Of a stretch of 64,000 nt of DNA, positions 42,644-51,735 are shown piece by piece; positions within the stretch are counted from its first letter, which is position 1; each line of letters opens with the position of its first letter. Made by a program: the position numbers and the translations under genes. The DNA is from Streptomyces griseoflavus (GTDB lineage: Bacteria; Actinomycetota; Actinomycetes; Streptomycetales; Streptomycetaceae): the NCBI RefSeq assembly GCF_014649995.1, contig NZ_BMUC01000014.1, positions 62,001-126,000 on the forward strand, written 5' to 3'. The notes beneath the pieces are model-generated. The model was not told where the DNA came from. It worked only from the letters and a program-made list of their open reading frames with translations, and did no database searches.

Positions 42644-43411
42644 GTGACCTCCACCACGATCGAGCGTGCAGTCCACAGGGTGATCGACGATATGCAGGCC
42701 AATCTCGGCCAGGATCTCACCATCGACGACATGGCGCGCACCGCGATGTTCAGCAAGTTTCATTTCACCCGGGTATTCCGGGATGTGACGGGCACGTCCC
42801 CCGGGCGTTTCCTCTCCGCGCTCCGGCTCCAGGAGGCGAAACGCCTTCTGGTCGACACCACGTTCAGCGTCGCCGACATCAGCAGTCAGGTGGGCTACAG
42901 CAGCGTGGGCACCTTCAGTTCCCGGTTCAAGGCCTGTGTGGGTGTTTCCCCGAGCGTGTTCAGGGAGCTCGGCGGATTCACGTCCGCCATCGACCCCGCG
43001 GGCGACGGGGACGACGGGCCGCGCACCACCCTGCGCGGGCAGGTGTCGCTGGCCGAGGGCCGCTCCCCCGGGCACTGTTTCGTCGGGCTCTTCCCCACGC
43101 CGGTCCCCCAGGGGCAGCCGGTGCGCTGCACCGTCCTGGACGGTCCCGGATCCTTCGAGATGCACGACGTCCCGGCCGGCACCTGGTACCTGCTCGTCCA
43201 CTCCGTCCCGTACGGCAGTGAGCACCTCCCCTCGGGGACGGCGGACGGGGACACCGTCTCCGTCGGCCGCTACGGACCGGTCACCGCGCACGCGGACACC
43301 GCGCTGCTGCCCGCCGAGATCACGCTGCGCCCGGTCGGGGCGCTGGACCCGCCGGTGCTGATGGCCCTGCTCGACCTGCGGAACAACGCGCTGGAGCAAG
43401 CCGTCGGCTGA
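42644..43411 (+). CDS. AraC-family transcriptional regulator
   Basis: A 255-aa regulator with its DNA-binding domain at the N terminus: IDDMARTAMFSKFHFTRVFRDVTGTSPGRFLSALRLQEAKRLL and VADISSQVGYSSVGTFSSRFKACVGVSP (residues ~25-105). A ~140-residue strand-rich domain follows, perhaps for ligand sensing. GTG 42644 is preceded by GGGAGAAAC. It is second in the operon after the StrR-like gene. SgcR2 of C-1027 is an AraC-type regulator, so the pair matches known enediyne regulation. No TTA codon was seen. Confidence 0.86.
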   Translation: MTSTTIERAVHRVIDDMQANLGQDLTIDDMARTAMFSKFHFTRVFRDVTGTSPGRFLSALRLQEAKRLLVDTTFSVADISSQVGYSSVGTFSSRFKACVGVSPSVFRELGGFTSAIDPAGDGDDGPRTTLRGQVSLAEGRSPGHCFVGLFPTPVPQGQPVRCTVLDGPGSFEMHDVPAGTWYLLVHSVPYGSEHLPSGTADGDTVSVGRYGPVTAHADTALLPAEITLRPVGALDPPVLMALLDLRNNALEQAVG

Positions 43412-43422
43412 CCGGCCGCGTC

Positions 43423-43478
43423 GCACCGCACAGGGGGAGGGCCACGGTCGTGACCGTGGCCCTCCCCCTGTGCGGTGC
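43423..43478. terminator. Very strong bidirectional terminator
   Basis: Perfect 27-bp inverted repeat (43423-43449 with 43452-43478) around GT, between the convergent AraC-family gene and the leftward P450. It is the strongest hairpin I noticed in the window and should insulate both operons. Confidence 0.88.
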
Positions 43479-43493
43479 TCCGTGCCGAGCGCG

Positions 43494-44843
43494 TCAGCCG
43501 GCCTCCCGAACGGTCATCGGCAGCCCGCCGCGCATCCGCAGGGACATCATCGGCTCCGCCACGCCCCGGTGCCCCGGCACGACGTCCAGGTCCAGGTCCC
43601 GGGTGACCAGCGCGGTGACGAAGACGGCCTCCATCATCCCGAGGCCGCTGCCCACGCAGAAGCGGGGTCCGGCGCCGAAGGGGATGTAGGCGTAGCGGGG
43701 GCGGTTGGCGGCCCGCGCCGCGTCGAAGCGGCCCGGGTCGAACCGCTCCGGGTCGTCCCACAGGTCGGGGTGGCGGTGCAGGGTGTAGGGGCAGACCAGG
43801 ACGTCCGCCCCCGCCGCGACACCGAAGCCGCCCACCTCGTCGGCCCCCTGGGCGATGCGCGGCAGGATCCACACCGGCGGGTACAGCCGCATGGCCTCCT
43901 GGACGACCTGGGTGGTGTACGTCAGTTTGTGCAGGTCGTCGGCGTCCGGCAGGCGGCCGTCGGCGAGGACCGCGCGGGCCTCGTCACGCAGCAGGTCGCG
44001 CACGTGCGGGTGGCGCGCCAGCAGGAACAGGGTCCATCCCAGCGTGCTCGCCGTCGTCTCGTGCCCGGCCAGGAGCAGGGTGACGAGTTCCTCGCGCAGG
44101 CGCCGGCGCCCCACGGCCGGGTCGTCGTGGCGGCGCGCGGCGAGGATCATCCGGGCGAACGCGTCGTCACCGGGATCGTCCCCGTCCATCCGGGCGGCCC
44201 GGTCGGCGACCAGTGCGTCGACGGTCCGGGTCAGCTCCCTGCGGGCCCTGCGGAACCGCCGCTGCGTGCCCAGCGGCACCCAGGTCGGCACCAGTCCCTG
44301 CGTCACCATGTCGAACATGGCCTGGTCCTGGACCGCCTCGAAGGCGTGGGCGATGCCGTCGTGGCCGTCCAGGGACGTGTCCATGAGGGTGCGGCCCAGC
44401 ACGCCGAGGGTCAGTCCGGTGACCTCCGTGAGCACGTCGACCGGCCCCCGCCCGGCCCGGGTGCGCAGCAGGTCGACGAGCGCGGCCGCCTCCCGGGCGA
44501 CCGCTCCCGCCTGCTCGGCGATCCGCCGGGGCCGGAACGCGGGCTGGACGGTGGCACGCTGGGCCCGCCACAGCTCGCCCTCGCTGGTGAGCAGCCCGTC
44601 CCCGAGGATCTTGCGGGACTCCACCAGGCCGATGCCCTTGTGGTAGTTGGCGGCGTTGTCGGCCAGGACGTGCTTGGCGTAGTCGGGCCGGTTGAAGATG
44701 TACATCTTCTTCGGCCCCATGGAGACCCGCACGGCGTCGGAGAGCCGGGCGGCGTCCTCCATCATGCCGAGCCGGTCCACGGCGAGCTTGCGCAGCAGCC
44801 CGGGCAGGGCCCACACCGGCGGGCCCGGGGGGTGCACACCCAT
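43494..44843 (-). CDS. Cytochrome P450, E7-like (core operon)
   Basis: A 449-aa P450 of the CYP102-like/CYP bacterial type that opens MGVHPPGPPVWALPGLLRKL (no transmembrane anchor). The I-helix motif is LLLAGHETTAST (about residue 250), the ExxR is in QEAMRLYPPV, and the heme loop is FGAGPRFCVGSG with Cys about 396. It is last in the core operon, one nt after the flavin reductase stop. The E7 P450 of nine-membered clusters oxidises the core, so this is the expected homologue. A generic tailoring hydroxylase is the alternative. Confidence 0.88.
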   Translation of the reverse strand: MGVHPPGPPVWALPGLLRKLAVDRLGMMEDAARLSDAVRVSMGPKKMYIFNRPDYAKHVLADNAANYHKGIGLVESRKILGDGLLTSEGELWRAQRATVQPAFRPRRIAEQAGAVAREAAALVDLLRTRAGRGPVDVLTEVTGLTLGVLGRTLMDTSLDGHDGIAHAFEAVQDQAMFDMVTQGLVPTWVPLGTQRRFRRARRELTRTVDALVADRAARMDGDDPGDDAFARMILAARRHDDPAVGRRRLREELVTLLLAGHETTASTLGWTLFLLARHPHVRDLLRDEARAVLADGRLPDADDLHKLTYTTQVVQEAMRLYPPVWILPRIAQGADEVGGFGVAAGADVLVCPYTLHRHPDLWDDPERFDPGRFDAARAANRPRYAYIPFGAGPRFCVGSGLGMMEAVFVTALVTRDLDLDVVPGHRGVAEPMMSLRMRGGLPMTVREAG

Positions 44844-44844
44844 G

Positions 44845-45384
44845 TCACACCTCCGGGGCCCGGTCGGCGAGCTGCCGGAAACGGCCGCCGTGGAACACCA
44901 GCGGCTCGCGCCCCGGCGCCTCGTCCAGGGCGAGCACCCGCCCGAGGAAGATCGCGTGGTCGCCGCCGTCGTACGTCCGCCAGGTCGCGCACTCGAAGTG
45001 GGCCGCCGCCCCCGCGATCAGGGGGGCGTCGCTCTCCCGGCCGGGCAGCGAGCCGACGGCGTCGAACTGCTGCGCGCCGGCGGGCCGGGAGCGGCTGGCG
45101 AAGTACCGGGCCACGTCCTCCTGTCCGGAGGCCAGGACCGACACGGCGAACCGGTCGGTCTCGGCGAGGCTGCGGTACATGCCGGCGTCCCTGCCGACGC
45201 ACAGCAGCACGAGCGGCGGATCGAGGGAGACGGAGGTGAACGAATTGGCGGTCATGCCCCGCGGGGAGGCGCCGCCGGCCGTCACCACGGTCACCCCCGT
45301 GGCGAACGTCCCGAAGGCCCGCCGCAGCCGCGTGGCGTCGCCGGCGGCGGCGGTCCACGGCGGTGCGGCGGTCAGCGGGCTCAT
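44845..45384 (-). CDS. Flavin reductase, E6-like
   Basis: A 179-aa flavin:NADH reductase of the HpaC type: RRAFGTFATGVTVVTAG, GMTANSFTSVSLDPPLVLLCVGRDAGMY and HFECATWRTYDGGDHAIFLGRVLALDE. It supplies reduced flavin to two-component oxygenases. SgcE6 of C-1027 supplies the HpaB-type hydroxylase SgcC, so the HpaB-like and acyl-CoA-dehydrogenase-like oxygenases here are its probable clients. No other flavin reductase is visible in the window. ATG 45384 overlaps the thioesterase stop (ATGA). Confidence 0.88.
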   Translation of the reverse strand: MSPLTAAPPWTAAAGDATRLRRAFGTFATGVTVVTAGGASPRGMTANSFTSVSLDPPLVLLCVGRDAGMYRSLAETDRFAVSVLASGQEDVARYFASRSRPAGAQQFDAVGSLPGRESDAPLIAGAAAHFECATWRTYDGGDHAIFLGRVLALDEAPGREPLVFHGGRFRQLADRAPEV

Positions 45385-45839
45385 GCGGTCCGCCCCGTCA
45401 GCGAGGTGGGCCGCACCGCGTAGGGCCGCAGCGCGCGGGCCAGGGGCTCGGGGATGAGCGAGGGGACCGTGTTGGTGTTGGGACCGCGCATGCAGGCGAT
45501 GCGCTGGCGGCCGCGGGCCACCGGGATCTCGGCGCCGCCGGTGACCTTGACGTAGTCGAAGGTGAACTCCAGCTGAGTCTGGCCCAGTTCGGACAGGCGC
45601 ATCCGGACGGACAGCTCGTCGAACGCGGTGATCTCGGCGAAGAACTCGCAGTCCACCTTCAGCGTGAACAGCTTGAGGTCGTCCTGGAGGTCCGCCAGGA
45701 CCTCGGGCGCCTTCTCCTGGAGGAACATCTCCCGGCAACGCCCCTGCCATCGCAGATAGTTGACGTAGTAGACGTTGCCGACGAGGTTGGTCTCCTCGAA
45801 GCCGACGGTGTGCCGGTACTCGAAGTAGTCATCCACCAT
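45381..45839 (-). CDS. tebC: Enediyne hot-dog thioesterase (E10/TEBC)
   Basis: A 152-aa hot-dog-fold thioesterase: FEYRHTVGFEETNLVGNVYYVNYLRWQG is the highly conserved enediyne thioesterase start, with the Tyr/Arg-rich active-site region. It releases the polyene made by PksE; in 9- and 10-membered systems it yields the heptaene-type product. It starts one nt after the PksE stop and overlaps the flavin reductase. With PksE and UnbL/V/U it defines an enediyne cassette. Confidence 0.93.
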   Translation of the reverse strand: MVDDYFEYRHTVGFEETNLVGNVYYVNYLRWQGRCREMFLQEKAPEVLADLQDDLKLFTLKVDCEFFAEITAFDELSVRMRLSELGQTQLEFTFDYVKVTGGAEIPVARGRQRIACMRGPNTNTVPSLIPEPLARALRPYAVRPTSLTGRTA

Positions 45840-45840
45840 G

Positions 45841-48800
45841 CTAGGGCCGCCCTTCGGTTCGGTCCGTGTCGTGTACGAGGAAGGCGAAGACCGCGGGTTC
45901 CAGGGCGTCGCGCAGCGCGGTGACGAAGGTGGCGATGCGGATGCCGCCGGCGGTGAACTCCACCCACGCCTCCCTGCGCCGGGGCAGCACGGTCAGGGGC
46001 GCTCCCGCCATGATCCCGGCCTTCTGGAGGCACTCGACGGCGCTCCACACACGCGTGGCGGCGGTGTCGGGCGCCTCACCCGTCTCCTTGGCGACCAGCC
46101 GTGCGACGGGGGCGTGTTCGCCGAGCAGCCCCTGCCACTCGGTCTCCGAGCGCATGCTGACCGCCTCGATGTCGCAGGCCACGTCCGCGCCGGAGACGGC
46201 GCTGAGCGTCACCCCGAGCCCGTGCGCCGCGGACATCGACAGGTGCCGGTCCGACGCGAGCTCCGGCCGTCCGTCGGGCCGGTGGCCGACCGTCACCGGG
46301 GCGCCCACCGCACGGGCGGCCGCGTCCGCGGTGAAGCTCCGGCGCCGGCTCACCGAACCCGGGGGCTGTCCGCCGTGCGGCTCGACGGCGACCGCGATCC
46401 GGGCGTCCAGGACCTCTTCGAGGGTGCGCTCCAGGTAGGGGCCGAGCAGCGGCGCGACCCAGGGGCCGGCCCCGTCGGTCCGGCGCACGGCGTGCAGGGT
46501 CAGTCCCTCCCAGCGTTCGACGACGGTGCCGTCCTCGTCGCGTACGGCGATGTCGTACACGTAGGTGTTGCCGTCCCGGCTGCGTTCGACGGCCGTGTAC
46601 CTGAGCCGCTCCGGCACGTGGTCCCCGGAGCCGAGCGGGTGGATCCGCTCGACGCCGGAGGGCAGCAGGGTGGCGTCGGGCACGCAGACCTGGTTGCCGT
46701 GCATCAGCGCGTCGCGCATGCCCGGGTCGGCCAGCAGCAGCTGTCCGGGCAGGAACCCGGCGAACCATCCCTCGGGCGTGCGGCGCACGTCGACGTCGGC
46801 GTCGACGTGCCGGGCCGCCGCCCGGTGGAAGCGGCGCAGCCGCTGGAAGCGCGCGCCCTGGAACAGCAGCCCGCCGTACAGGTCGGCGGCCGGGTCGAGC
46901 GGGACCGGGGCGGTGCCCTCGGGCACCTGCTCGGGCGGCCCGTCCGGCGCCTCGACGCCGCCGAAGACGAGCCGGGCCCGGAAGTGCTCGGCCACGAAAC
47001 CGGTGTCCTCGGCGTGCACCGCGACGTCGACCGTGTCGCGTCCGGTGACGGTGGCGGCGACCCGGATCCGGGTGCTGCCGTCGGGCGGTACGACGATGGG
47101 CCGCAGGAACTGCGCCCCCTCGATGACGGGGGTGCCGCTCCAGCCGGTCGCGGCGGTCGCGACCTGCGTCATCGCCTCCATGCCCATGACGGCGGGCAGC
47201 AGCAGGTTTCCGTCGAGCAGATGGTCGGCCAGGTAGGGGTCGGTGCCCGCGTTCAGTTCCACCTCGGTGACGAGTTCGACGCCGTGGTAGCGCACGAGCG
47301 GGTTGTCGGTGAACCGCAGCAGCGGCAGCGGCGGCAGGTCCCGGCGGACGGTGCCGATGCCCTCGGTGCGGCCGCTGATGACCGTGACGACGGGAGCGTC
47401 CGGGTCGGATATCAGCCGCAGCAGGATCTCCACGCCCTGGTCGGGCGAGACCGGGGCGATGCCCTCGCGGGCGAGGGTCTCGACGACGGAGAGCTTCTCG
47501 CCCATGCCGACGCCCGACCACACCGACCACTCCATGCACCTCGCGCGCAGCCCCGGGTGGGTGCGGGCGACCTCCTCGGTGAGGTCCGCCAGCCACTCGT
47601 TGGCGGTGGCGTAGTGGGCCTCGCCGCGCAGTCCGGCCCGGCCGATGATGCTGCCGAAGGAGACCAGCAGCTTCAGGCCGTCGGCCCCCACCGCGTCCAG
47701 GACCGTGCGCAGACCGTCGACCTTGGGGGCGAAGGTGCGGCGGAAGTCCTCCGCGTCCAGTTCGCTCAGGGGGGCCGGTTCGTTGCGGCCGGCCCCGTGC
47801 AGGACGCCGGTGATCCCGCCGAGGTTGCGCTCCAGCTCGGCGACGGCCGCCGCGACCTGTTCCGCGTCGGTGACGTCGGCGCGCGCGTAGTGCACGCGGA
47901 CGCCGCCGTCGGCCATCCGGGCCAGGTTCCCGGCGAGTTCGGTGTCGGCGGCCGGGTCGGAGCGGCCGAGCACGGCCAGCTTCGCCCCGGTCCGCCGGGC
48001 GACGGCCAGGGCGCACTCGGCGGAGATGCCCTTGCCGCCCCCGGTCACCAGCAGCACGTCGGCGGCGCCCAGCGGGAGGTCGGTGGTCTCCTGCTCGACG
48101 GGCAGGGCCCGCAGGGTCGGCACGCGCCGTACGCCGTCCGTGTCGTAGTGGACCTCGGCGAACCGGTCGGTGGCGCGGACCTCGGCCACGACGCGGGCGA
48201 CCGTGTCCCCGTCCAGCGGGAGCTGGACGACGGTGGTGCGCAGGTGCGGGGCCTCCTGGTGCAGGGTCTTGGCCAGGCCGGCGGCGCCGCGCCCGTCCTG
48301 CACGAGGACGAACCGTCGTTCGCGGTCCCCCGTGAGGCCGCTGCGGGCGGCGGCGAGTGCTGCGTCCACCTCCTGCCGGGTGCAGCCCCGGGGCAGGACG
48401 GTGAGGACACCGCCGCCGGCGCCGGCGCTCTCCAGCGCCGCCCTGAGGTCCTGGCACAGGGCCGGGTCGGCGGTGCCGAACAGCTCCCACGCGCCGTTCG
48501 CCCCGGCGGCCCCGGGCGACGGTGCGGCGACCTCCTCCAGGTCGACGGCGAACGGCCGGGCCCAGGGCGCGGCTCCGGCCACCGCGGCGACGCCGGTCTC
48601 CCCGGCCTCGGTCGCGCCGGTGCTGACCAGGGTGTCCAGGGCTTCGGCGAGTTCGCTGAGGCTGGCGGTGGCGAAGTTGGTCGGCATCAGGTTCGGCGCC
48701 AGGCCGAGGCGGACCGCCGCGACGTTGACGATCTGACCGACGGTGATGGAACTCAGGTGCAGGTCGTCCAGGAGCCGGCTGCCGGGGTCCACGAGTTCGG

Positions 48801-51735
48801 CCGGGAGTTCGGCGCGCTCCGCGACCAGTTCCCGCAGCACGTCCAGCGCTCCCTGCCGCTCCGCGGCGGGCTCTGCCTCCTTCTCCCCGGTGCCGGCGGG
48901 CGCCGTCGCCGCGGCGGCCGCGGGTGTCTGGAGGGCTGCGGGTGCCTGGGGGGTGGGGACGTCGGCCGGTGCCGCGGTCACGGCGGCCGGGCGGGGGGCC
49001 CGGGCGGCGGGCGCGATGTCGCGGGGCGCCTGCTCGCACGGGCTGGACAGGAAGGAGAACTCCTGGCCGACCTTCAGCGGCCGGATCAGCCGGTCACGGA
49101 AGAGACCCTCGAGCGCGACGGGGGCGCCCACGGCGAACGCGGCGCCCACGACGCCGAGGAGACCGCGCAGCGACTCGTCGTCGGTGTCCAGCGCGACGGC
49201 CGGTACGTCCGTCGCCGCGCGTGCCATGCCGCTGAGCACGCGGCCCGGACCGACCTCGACGAACAGGTCGGCGTGCCGGGCCGCCTCGCGCACCGCCTCG
49301 GTGAAGCGGACGGGAGCGGTGATCTGGCGGCTCAGCAGTTCCGGTATCCCGGTGTCGCGGTCCAGTTCGGTCCCGGTGACCGTGGAGACGACCCTGCCGT
49401 GGACCTGCCCGACGGCCGCGTCGGCCAGCCAGGTGCCGAACGCCTCGGCCGCCGGGGCGACCAGCGGGGAGTGGAAGGCGTGGGAGACGGGGAGCGGGGT
49501 GCAGTCCACCCCGGCCTCGGCGGCCCGTCGCCCGACCTCCCGGACCGCCTCGATAGGGCCGGCGACCACGGTCTGCGCGGGTCCGTTGTATCCGGCGACG
49601 ACGGCGTCGAGGCCGGTGAGGAGTTCCTCCGCCCGCTCGGGGGCGGCGTGCAGGGACGCCATGGTGCCCGAGGCGCTGTGCCGGGCCATGGCCCCGCCGC
49701 GCACGCGCGCCGCCTCCAGCAGCGTCCGCTCGTCGAAGGCGCCCGCCCAGTGCAGGGCCGAGAGCTCGCCGAGACTGTGGCCGACGGCGACGCCGGCGTC
49801 CAGGCGCAGCGCGTCCAGGACGCGCAGTCCGGCGGCGGTGCCGGTGACGATGCGCGGCTGGGCCACCTCGGTGGCGACCATGTCGCCGGTGCTCGGCAGG
49901 CCGGCCCGGTCGAAGACGTCGGCGGCCGGGGCGAAGCGGCGGCGCAGCGCGCCTCCGCCGGTTCCCTTGCCGGAGCCCTGCCCCGGGAAGAGGTAGCCGA
50001 TCCGGGCCGGTCCGGTGACCTCGCCGAGGAAGCTGCGCGCGTCGGCGGCGGTGTGGGTGTTCTCGCCGGACTCCAGCAGGCCGGCCAGGTGCCGCAGGCG
50101 CCGCTCGGCGTCCTCCGGGGAGGAGACGACGACGGCCGCGCGGTGGGCCCTGCCGCGCTGTTCGCGCTGGAGGGTGGCGGCCAGGTCGGCGACCTGGCCG
50201 TAGGAGACTCCGGCGACGAAGTCGGCGACCTCGGTGATCCGGGTGCCGAGCGCGCGGGGCGAGTCGGCGTCGAGCAGGAGCAGTTCGCAGTCCTGCGGGA
50301 CGTGCGCCGGTGTGGAGTGCGGCCGGTGCGGCCGGCGCCGGGTGGCGGGTTCGTCGAGGACCACGTGGGTGTTGATGCCGCCGAAGCCCATGGCGGTGAC
50401 GCCGGCCCGGCGCGGTACGTCCTCGGGCCAGGGTTCCGCCGTGCGCAGCGCCCGGAGGTTGGCGCGTTCGCCGGTGAGCAGGTCGTGCGGGTCGGTGGTG
50501 CCGATGGACGGCGGGACGGTGTGGTGGTCGACGGCGAGGACGGCCTTGATCAGGCCCGCGATCCCGGCGGCGGCCTTGGTGTGGCCGATCATGCCCTTGA
50601 TGGAGGTGATGGCCGCGACGGGGACGTCCGTGCCGGCGGCGGCGCGTTCCTCGGTGAGCGCGGTGAGTTCGGTCATGTCGCCGACGGCGGTCCCGGTGCC
50701 GTGTCCCTCGAACAGGCGCACGGTCTCGATGCCGAAGCCGGCCCGCTCGTAGGCGCGTCGCAGGGCCAGCCGGTAGCCGCTGACCTCGGGCCGGGTGATG
50801 CCGCCCTGGCCGTCGGAGGAGATGCCCCAGCCGGCGATGGTGGCGTAGACGCGGTGGCCGGCCGCGAGGGCGTCCTCCTCGCGCATCAGGACCACGATCC
50901 CGCATCCCTCCCCCGGCCAGAAGCCGTTGGAGCCGCGGTCGTAGAGCTTCATCTCGCCCTTGGCGAGGGCACCGGTCTTCGCGAAGCCGATGATCTCGAA
51001 CGGGTCGATCGACAGGTCCACGCCGCCGGCGACACCGACGTCGATGTCGCCGGAGAGCAGCGCGGTGCCGATCGTGGTGACCGACAGCAGGGACGAGGAG
51101 CACGCCCCGTCGACGGTGTACCCGCCGCCGCCCAGGTCGAAGTGGTTGCAGATGCGGCCCGCGATGGTGTTGGCGAGCCCTCCCGCCAGCGTGTCCTCGT
51201 CGACGGCCGGGAAGGGGTCCTTGTACGAGGTCTCGACCCCGGCGAGGAAGTCCGCGATGCGGGCGTCGTCCCAGCCGTCCTGCCCGGCGAGCGCGGAGGC
51301 CATCACCCGGCGCACGTAGGGCCAGCGCAGCCGCATGACGTTGGCGCGGGTGAACTCGCCGGTGAGCGTGTTGCCCACGACCACGCCGGTGCGTTCGCGC
51401 GGGAGTCCCTCGCCGCCGGGGAACCCGGCGTCGGCCAGGGCCCGGGTGGCGGTGTCGAGGGCGAGCCAGTGCGTCATGTCCGTGGAGCGGAAGGTGCTGC
51501 CGGGGACGCGGTGGGCGACCCGGTCGAACGCGTAGCCCTCGAGGACGGCGGCGTTGCGGGCGTAGAAGGTGTCCGGGGTGGCCGGGTCGGCGTCCCAGTA
51601 GTCGTCCAGGTTCATGCGGACGTCGGGCAGCCGGCGGAAGGCGCGCCGTCCGGCGACGGCGTTGTCCCACAGGTCCTGGGGGGAGTCGGCGTCGGGATAG
51701 CGGCAGGCCATGCCGACAACGGCGATTCTGCTCAT
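45841..51735 (-). CDS. pksE: Enediyne iterative polyketide synthase PksE
   Basis: A 1964-aa single-module iterative type I PKS. Domains in order: KS with Cys about 212 (DGACSSS) and His about 345 and 385; AT with GHSLGE, Ser about 654; ACP with LLDDLHLSS, Ser about 996; KR with TGGGKGIS around 1231 and the SFGS...YATANEW Ser/Tyr pair near 1362-1377; DH with YLADHLLDGN, His about 1505; and a C-terminal phosphopantetheinyl transferase-like domain (CDIEAVSM and WSAVECLQKAG). The ACP carries its Ser between AT and KR, the enediyne layout. ATG 51735 (MSRIAVVG) overlaps the UnbU stop by 4 nt. It makes the linear polyene that becomes the enediyne core. The reading frame is intact, with no frameshift. 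Confidence 0.96.
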   Translation of the reverse strand: MSRIAVVGMACRYPDADSPQDLWDNAVAGRRAFRRLPDVRMNLDDYWDADPATPDTFYARNAAVLEGYAFDRVAHRVPGSTFRSTDMTHWLALDTATRALADAGFPGGEGLPRERTGVVVGNTLTGEFTRANVMRLRWPYVRRVMASALAGQDGWDDARIADFLAGVETSYKDPFPAVDEDTLAGGLANTIAGRICNHFDLGGGGYTVDGACSSSLLSVTTIGTALLSGDIDVGVAGGVDLSIDPFEIIGFAKTGALAKGEMKLYDRGSNGFWPGEGCGIVVLMREEDALAAGHRVYATIAGWGISSDGQGGITRPEVSGYRLALRRAYERAGFGIETVRLFEGHGTGTAVGDMTELTALTEERAAAGTDVPVAAITSIKGMIGHTKAAAGIAGLIKAVLAVDHHTVPPSIGTTDPHDLLTGERANLRALRTAEPWPEDVPRRAGVTAMGFGGINTHVVLDEPATRRRPHRPHSTPAHVPQDCELLLLDADSPRALGTRITEVADFVAGVSYGQVADLAATLQREQRGRAHRAAVVVSSPEDAERRLRHLAGLLESGENTHTAADARSFLGEVTGPARIGYLFPGQGSGKGTGGGALRRRFAPAADVFDRAGLPSTGDMVATEVAQPRIVTGTAAGLRVLDALRLDAGVAVGHSLGELSALHWAGAFDERTLLEAARVRGGAMARHSASGTMASLHAAPERAEELLTGLDAVVAGYNGPAQTVVAGPIEAVREVGRRAAEAGVDCTPLPVSHAFHSPLVAPAAEAFGTWLADAAVGQVHGRVVSTVTGTELDRDTGIPELLSRQITAPVRFTEAVREAARHADLFVEVGPGRVLSGMARAATDVPAVALDTDDESLRGLLGVVGAAFAVGAPVALEGLFRDRLIRPLKVGQEFSFLSSPCEQAPRDIAPAARAPRPAAVTAAPADVPTPQAPAALQTPAAAAATAPAGTGEKEAEPAAERQGALDVLRELVAERAELPAELVDPGSRLLDDLHLSSITVGQIVNVAAVRLGLAPNLMPTNFATASLSELAEALDTLVSTGATEAGETGVAAVAGAAPWARPFAVDLEEVAAPSPGAAGANGAWELFGTADPALCQDLRAALESAGAGGGVLTVLPRGCTRQEVDAALAAARSGLTGDRERRFVLVQDGRGAAGLAKTLHQEAPHLRTTVVQLPLDGDTVARVVAEVRATDRFAEVHYDTDGVRRVPTLRALPVEQETTDLPLGAADVLLVTGGGKGISAECALAVARRTGAKLAVLGRSDPAADTELAGNLARMADGGVRVHYARADVTDAEQVAAAVAELERNLGGITGVLHGAGRNEPAPLSELDAEDFRRTFAPKVDGLRTVLDAVGADGLKLLVSFGSIIGRAGLRGEAHYATANEWLADLTEEVARTHPGLRARCMEWSVWSGVGMGEKLSVVETLAREGIAPVSPDQGVEILLRLISDPDAPVVTVISGRTEGIGTVRRDLPPLPLLRFTDNPLVRYHGVELVTEVELNAGTDPYLADHLLDGNLLLPAVMGMEAMTQVATAATGWSGTPVIEGAQFLRPIVVPPDGSTRIRVAATVTGRDTVDVAVHAEDTGFVAEHFRARLVFGGVEAPDGPPEQVPEGTAPVPLDPAADLYGGLLFQGARFQRLRRFHRAAARHVDADVDVRRTPEGWFAGFLPGQLLLADPGMRDALMHGNQVCVPDATLLPSGVERIHPLGSGDHVPERLRYTAVERSRDGNTYVYDIAVRDEDGTVVERWEGLTLHAVRRTDGAGPWVAPLLGPYLERTLEEVLDARIAVAVEPHGGQPPGSVSRRRSFTADAAARAVGAPVTVGHRPDGRPELASDRHLSMSAAHGLGVTLSAVSGADVACDIEAVSMRSETEWQGLLGEHAPVARLVAKETGEAPDTAATRVWSAVECLQKAGIMAGAPLTVLPRRREAWVEFTAGGIRIATFVTALRDALEPAVFAFLVHDTDRTEGRP

